Of a stretch of 64,000 bases of DNA, positions 58,557 through 64,000 are shown piece after piece (position 1 is the first letter of the stretch; every line of letters begins with the position of its first letter). The position numbers and the translations under genes are program-made. Source of the DNA: Gloeophyllum trabeum ATCC 11539 (taxonomy: Eukaryota; Basidiomycota; Agaricomycetes; Gloeophyllales; Gloeophyllaceae); the NCBI RefSeq assembly GCF_000344685.1, contig NW_006920417.1, positions 62,001 to 126,000 on the forward strand. The letters run 5' to 3'. The notes beneath the pieces were generated by a model. It saw only the letters and a list, made by a program, of their open reading frames with translations. It made no database searches and was not told the origin of the DNA.

Positions 58557-59316
58557 ATGTCGTCGACCGTAGCACCCAAGATTGTGCTGTACTGGTTGGA
58601 ACAATCCAAGGCGCACCGAATTCTGTGGCTGCTGGAGGAAATAGGACTCAAGTACGACCTGAAGATATACAAGAGAGAGAACGGTCTCGCACCTGAGGAA
58701 CTCAAGAAAGTAGGTCTCAAGCATCTCGAATTCTCGCAGGACTAAAGAATGTTTCGTTTAGATCAATGGCCTTGGCAAAGCACCGATCATCTCTGTCGAA
58801 GACCCATCCCTGTCCCCCGAACCGATCATCCTGTCCGAATCCGCTCTAATAACCGAGTTCCTCGTGTCGAACTACGCCCCTCAGCTCGCACCCCCTCCGT
58901 CAGACCTCAAAGCGAACTTACGATACAAATTCTACCTCTACTACGCCGAGGGCGGCGTCTTCCAACCTCTCCTCGTGCACCACATTCTCGACATGGTCCA
59001 CACCGCGTCCCCCTTCTTCATCAAGCCCGTCGTCGGCGGGCTCCTCTCCCAGCTGAAATCGCGGTGGCTGAACAAGGCGTACGACGACCACCTCGGCTAC
59101 GTCGAGCGGGAGCTTGAGGGGAAGAAGTTCCTCCTCGGCGAGCATTTCTCCGGCGTGGACTGCCTGCACAGCTTCAACTGGCAGAGCTTGGAAAAGCTCG
59201 GAGCGCTAAACAGTCAGCGGTATCCGCGTTTGATGGAATATTGGAATGGGCTGCAGCAGCGGGAAGCGTACAAGAAGGCGCAAGAGAAAGTTAAAGGCCA
59301 TAAAGCCTTGCTGTGA
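58557..59316 (+). CDS. Glutathione S-transferase, Gtt1-like, 235 aa
   Basis: Exons 58557-58709 and 58762-59316. The N-terminal thioredoxin fold reads 'KIVLYWLEQSKAHRILWLLE' and 'INGLGKAPII', with 'LSESALITEFLVSNYA' for the glutathione gamma-glutamyl contact. The C domain has 'YVERELEGKKFLLGEHFSGV' and 'DCLHSFNWQSL'. The 'EQS(R/K)AHR' start is the mark of the yeast Gtt1 group, different from the three etherase-like copies further left, so this is an independent GST. Role: conjugation or peroxidase detoxification, possibly at the ER as for Gtt1. The start is 120 bases from the divergent DUF4504-like gene's ATG. Confidence 0.88.
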
Positions 59317-59597
59317 TGCCAGCTTGTCATATAGACCTTGTATATCGTGTTCTTGAAGATTGTACTAATAGTTGACTAGGGGCCTACCCCATCCCACATC
59401 TCGTGCTAGTGTGCATTCTCGGTCCGCCCAGTCGTGCCAGGGAACATTGTCAGAAGGAAGGGCACCACTTTCGGGGATACGAGAAATACAGGGCGTAATA
59501 ACGATACAATACCGACCCTGTCGCTACTTGAAGACTCAAAGCAATAAAAATCTAGAACTATAGTACAACAAGCAAAGAAGTACAAAGGCCCAAGATT

Positions 59598-61276
59598 TCA
59601 CGCAACATGGATACACTCTCTCTGCCCGGCGTCCCCTCGTCCAATGTACATCACCTTCTCCGTCCAATCCTCTTTCACGGCGCCGTCGCATTCAGCCAAG
59701 TCGAACTTGGCCTGGAAGCTGGGCTCGCGAGAGAGGTACACGGGAGGTAGCCTCGGCTGTTGAGGGGGGCGCCAGAATGCCCACGTGCGGAGGACGTCCT
59801 AAGTCGCCATGTAAGACGGATATAAGTAGGAGGTCAAGACTTTATGCTTACGCCTTGAAGCCCGAAAATGATGAATACCATGAATCCGACTATATCGGCT
59901 GTCAGCCTGCAAGGCAAGAGGCAGGAGTCAAGAGCGACGTACTGGTAGCAGCAAACATGTCTGGCACGACCGTGCCGTTGGTGAATATAGTCGTGACGTC
60001 CAGACTTCGAGATGATCATCAGCAAGGTATCAAGGTCCGGTAGGGTGCGGAAGGCGTACATCATCCCGATGAATATGTACAACTCGAATATGCATAACCG
60101 GATGATGAGCTGGAGGTCGACATCACTAGAATGGCCGGCCTTTCGAAGCGCGCGCCAGTTCCGGGACAGAATGACGCCGATGTGAACTGCACGAATAGAA
60201 AGTAGGCATGAATGATTAGCACGGAAGTGGAGACGCTTGCGAACCTTGTAGTGCAATCGCCGAGAGGCATGCGATTGCAGTGAAAAGGGACATCATGTTC
60301 GTGCTGTAAACCCATGAACGTCTGCAGGACCCAATGGGTCGCAATCACGTACAAAGGGTCATTCCACAGGGAACAGTAGAAGTACCTTCGTGACCGGCTG
60401 ACATGGTCGGGGTGCTGCATAGCCAGCTGTATGCAGGCTTAGAAATGCGACGCGGTGGGTCATCGAACAGCCACTTACAATAGCGCATGCTGTTGACCAA
60501 ATAGCCAGCGTCACATACGGAGCCACGAACAGCTGCAATGCAGGGTATTGAGAACTCAGGGACGCTACTGCGCACAAAAGTGCGCATTAGAGAGACATAC
60601 GGCACAGAGCTTCCACCTGCTTAGTGGCTTGGAAACACCGGGTAGGGAGTTTCGTACTTGATACACAAACGCCAGGACAGCAACCGACCACCTATCGATG
60701 ACATGTAGGCAGTCATCCATGAACCCCCGTATAAAACTCAACGTACATAGGCGGTGTGCCGTTCAGCATCGAAGCCTGGGCTATGCAAAGATTCTTCTCG
60801 GGCTCCTTCCCTCGTTCATGGCCCACATAGAGCCTGGGTTAAGAATCAGCCCCCACTCCAGGGAGACGCTGTGATAGCTGCACGCACAGCATAGACGAGA
60901 ATATGCCGCTCAGAATCCAAGTGACGCAGACACTGATCAAGGTGGCGGGTCGTTTAGCGTATTTTGACAGAACAAATGTCGCCATTAAGATGGGAAGCAA
61001 GACATGGGAAGACGAGATATGGAAGAACAGGAACGCCTTCAGATACGCTGGTCCGTCAGATCCTATTTCCTGAGCGTTTATGCCTGCACATGCCACCTGA
61101 GATGAGAGCTTCATTGAACACGAAGTCCTGAGCTGCTCACGTCTATAGAGACCCATTTCTTCGTACTGTAAGCTCCCGAAAGTCATGGTGCACTCAAACT
61201 TCCACCGCGGATCCAGCTGGGTTACGGTAGCCTCGACTGAGAAAATTAGAATAAAGATCGCCGGCGATGCCCAAGT
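59598..61276 (-). CDS. Seven-transmembrane protein of a fungal GPCR-like family (5' exon unresolved)
   Basis: Exons (minus) 61276-60888, 60833-60747, 60691-60658, 60616-60601, 60567-60479, 60414-60353, 60303-60245, 60186-60060, 60004-59943, 59898-59852 and 59798-59598. An extracellular-like N-terminus ('EATVTQLDPRWKFECT', 'QVACAGINAQEIGSDGPAYL') precedes membrane segments ('LFFHISSSHVLLPILMATFV', 'LISVCVTWILSGIFSSMLLY', 'MWSVAVLAFVYQ', 'LQLFVAPYVTLAIWSTACAI', 'SLFTAIACLSAIAL', 'LIIRLCIFELYIFIGMI', 'IVGFMVFIIFGLQ'). This gives seven helices and a cytosolic tail. The family is large and uncharacterised in Agaricomycetes. An in-frame TAG lies just before 61276, so a spliced first exon with the start and signal peptide must lie upstream (candidate around 61285-61400). 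One intron (60600-60568) is only 33 nt. Confidence 0.72.
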
Positions 61277-62059
61277 CTAGCCAGAGACCGGTTTAGAAGT
61301 TGAAGAGTAAAGACCGACGTCGTCCAGCGATAGAAAGCGACGGTGAGGAAAGAGAAGCAACAGCAGCAAGTACTACAAGCCCGCTTGGAAGCTAGAGGCT
61401 GGAAACCATCCGGGGGAATCTGAGGACCGTGTGCCTCCTCGACATACGCGCCTGATCTAATCCAGGCTGTTTGAATGTCGTGATGGTATAAATGATCGGC
61501 CTGGGACTCTCGGCGTTGCTAATAGCTGCTCCCGCTGAGTAGCGGGACTTGTGTCGTGATCGTCTTGATTGACGATCAAGGCACCTGTCCAAGCAATACG
61601 GGGCTCGGCACGATGCTCGCAGCCGTCCACGACCGCGACGTCGAGAGCATCTGGTGTCAGTGCATCTGTGGACTGGATTCAGAGGAAGCAAGACGCTAGT
61701 CGTGCCGGCATGTCGAGCCTGAGGATGCCCGGATGGTCGAGCTCGGGCAGTAAGTACTACACTGGCATAGGGACCATGAAACAGCAGGACGAACATGACA
61801 ATCTGCTCAACATAGCAATTTGCAACGTTTGTTTCGGTGCGACCGAGCTCATCGGATCTCCTTCAGAAATCCATCAAATAACAGTATGTGTGTGGAGACG
61901 CCTATTCCTAATTGTGCGATACTGGCGGATGCCAGTTGATTTGTCTAATTTACTCACGTTGTACGATGCCACAAAACATGTACAGTTGTGCAATTGTCAG
62001 TCACGAACTCGACTATGATATGATACAGATCTTGGTGATTCCTTCATCCTCGTCCTGGC
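61277..62059. other. Region upstream of the 7TM gene and downstream of UFD2
   Basis: Contains the missing first exon and promoter of the 7TM gene and the 3' flank of UFD2. Open frames on both strands (e.g. 61569-62018 plus) have no supporting motif. Confidence 0.45.
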
Positions 62060-64000
62060 TCATGTGCCCTCCATTTGCGCATCCGCGGTTTCATTGTTCA
62101 TGTTGACAATATCCTCCGGTGGAATATCGAGGGCCGTGCCTTTCCGTTTACGTTCAGCCAAGAAGGCATCAATACGAGCCTTGAGTGCAGTGTCTACAAG
62201 ACAGTCAGTTGGGTGCGTCGCAGAAGATCTCAGAATAGCGAAAGGAAGCTCACCCGGTACCACATCTTCGATGCTGAGGGGTTGTCTGTTGAATGGGTCC
62301 TTGCTATCTGACAGAAGATGGGCCTTGATGGTGGAGCGGTCTATGACTGTCCGAGACGATGGCAGGATGACGGGATCACGCATCAACGTGAACATGAGTG
62401 GATCTAACCAACAAACATGCGGTGATTAGTTCTGAACAGTCGCTTTAGCTTTCTCCGAGTAGGACGCACCTAAGAACTCATCAGGTATGTCGCCCAAATC
62501 TTCTTCTGCTTCAATGGTAGCCTTCGTCTCCTCGACTTTCACCACGAACATCCTCAGCTTCTCGACCTCGTCCGGGGTCTTCAGGCTCCGATGTCGCGCA
62601 ATATACATCGCCTTCTCGAACAACTCCTTCTTGTAGCTGCGCCCATCTTCAGCAACGGCCCGCGCAAAGTCACCTTGATCGCTCAAGTTCAGATACACTT
62701 GCAGTATATCACTGAAGAGCTGTCGAGGATTGAACTTGTACTTCTCCTTGTCCTTGACTTGCAGATCGGCGGCACGATTGACGAGGACATCCAGATTATA
62801 GTCCAGCATCGCCGCCAACCTGCCGACAATCTCCGGCATCATGAAAGGTCCTTTTGTCTCCGCAGTGAAAAGCCTCAGCATGTCTACCGTCGATCGGCCG
62901 AGAGTCGTATAGCCGATGGCATGCCGTTCAAGTTGGCGCAGCGTCGCCTCTCGTTCCCGGCGCGTCTGCAGAGGCTTGGTCTGCCAAGACGGATCCTCCA
63001 TTTCTACTTGAATATTGTGAATTTGCGTGAGCTCGCTGAGAGACTCATCCATCAAGTACGTGACATCGTTGATCATCAAGTTGACGAAGCGGACAAACTT
63101 CTCGACGTTACTACGAAGAAAGCGTGTTTAGTCCAAGTAACCGAGACAAAGCTAGCAGAGCATACTTGGTTTCGTTCCGCAGAGCATCGCGGTGAATTGG
63201 GTTATCCCACACCGCTTTAAGAATGTAAGCGATGTTACGACTGCCAATGACGGTGAGCCTAGATCCTTTCCCTCGTCAGCTCAGCCTCACTCACCGAGCA
63301 TCTGAAATACGAGAGGTAATCAAATTGAGGTAAGAAATCGTGCTTAAAAGTCTTCTCACGCACTGAATTTATCATAGAATTGTGAGCTGGCACCGGTTTG
63401 CTCCACCTCTAGTTCCAAGTTAGGCAAGCCATGATTATACACCAAACATCGCCATACCTATGTAGAAGTGCATCAGAGCAGACATAAGATGCTTCAGCGC
63501 CACCGGATGCGAGTTCAGGGTGCCTCCCAGGACGCCTGTCCGCTCGCCCCGGAAGGGCAAGGTACCATAGAACAATACCTATAAAGCCATGAGCATCGGA
63601 CAGGGGCTATCGCGGCAGAAACAGTACCTACCTCGTTGATCTTGGCTTTCAAGAACGGGTTCTTGATGTACCACGTAGACGTCAAGAACGTCAGACAGAA
63701 TATGACCAGCTCGTTTTTGCCGGAGATATCCAGGCTCTGCGGGGTATGCCTGCTCGCGCCTTATCAAAAAGAGCAGAGGGTCATCCATACCTGATCCACT
63801 TACCGAACGGTGTACAGGTAGTAGTCCACAATGTCTTCAAGCAGATATTCCGGCAAAACCCTGAAGGACAGCGGAACCTCTTTGGGTAGCGGCAATCTAA
63901 AGCGCGAGCACCTCCATGAACACCGCGACTCCCAGAAACGAGAATGAGACGGACGCACTCGACAGCGGGATTCGGGTGCTTCTTCTTCGGGTCCACAAAT
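62060..64000 (-). CDS. UFD2: Ubiquitin conjugation factor E4 (Ufd2), C-terminal part, 5' end outside the window
   Basis: Exons (minus) 64000-63959 (partial), 63896-63804, 63749-63632, 63578-63458, 63408-63364, 63301-63295, 63240-63166, 63110-62470, 62403-62254 and 62193-62060. The Ufd2 core is clear: '[11 protein letters not shown]', '[20 protein letters not shown]', '[13 protein letters not shown]', '[20 protein letters not shown]', '[19 protein letters not shown]', '[20 protein letters not shown]'. The last ~95 residues form the U-box ('[20 protein letters not shown]', '[12 protein letters not shown]') that binds E2 enzymes. Ufd2 extends ubiquitin chains on substrates handled by Cdc48 in the UFD and ERAD pathways. 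One exon is only 7 nt (63301-63295). Roughly half of the protein (about 1,000 aa in the family) is visible. Confidence 0.93.

Overview
The window is nuclear DNA of a filamentous basidiomycete, most likely an Agaricomycete (the order is not resolved here). The grounds are gene models made of many short exons joined by GT-AG introns of about 45-65 nt, dense gene packing on both strands, and family content typical of that group: etherase-like GSTs, a polyporopepsin-like protease tail, BTB and F-box proteins, a Cre1/Mig1 repressor, Dicer and a fused Egt1. There are no bacterial features. Most gene models below were rebuilt exon by exon. Every model marked with exon coordinates closes in frame from start to stop.

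Left part (1-30.5 kb). The tail of an A1 aspartic protease and an aldo/keto reductase are followed by a URC1-type GTP cyclohydrolase II-like gene that converges on a complete Dicer. Then comes a minus-strand run: an etherase-like GST, a Kv-type potassium channel, a tail-anchored RING protein, a small calponin-homology-like protein, two more etherase-like GSTs in tandem, and the SNF5/Sfh1 chromatin-remodelling subunit. Sfh1 is divergent from a mitochondrial family-X DNA polymerase-like gene whose two metal-binding aspartates are replaced by serines. A BTB protein, a 14-exon WD40 protein and the carbon catabolite repressor Cre1/Mig1 follow.

Middle (30.5-35.7 kb). This is a gene-poor block holding a TA-flanked element with 31-nt terminal inverted repeats, a 702-base run of N, and a roughly 360-bp direct repeat on each side of the gap.

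Right part (35.7-64 kb). Genes in order are a gelsolin/fragmin-type actin regulator, Egt1 (ergothioneine synthesis), a thioesterase-like protein, an F-box protein, an FAD amine-oxidase-like enzyme containing a 5-nt exon, an Nha1/Sod2 Na+/H+ antiporter, an unresolved stretch with broken coding signal (49.9-52.2 kb), a disordered Ser/Pro-rich protein, a Pex24/Pex30-type DysF peroxisomal protein divergent from a small multipass membrane protein, a DUF4504-like protein, a Gtt1-like GST, a seven-transmembrane protein and the 3' part of UFD2 (U-box E4).

The genes do not form one pathway. They are mostly housekeeping and stress or detoxification genes (AKR, four GSTs, ergothioneine, Na+ export) in an ordinary euchromatic layout. 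The most noteworthy points are the probable catalytic loss in the polymerase-like protein, several very small exons of 5-20 nt, the repeat/gap element, and the broken coding region at 50-52 kb.
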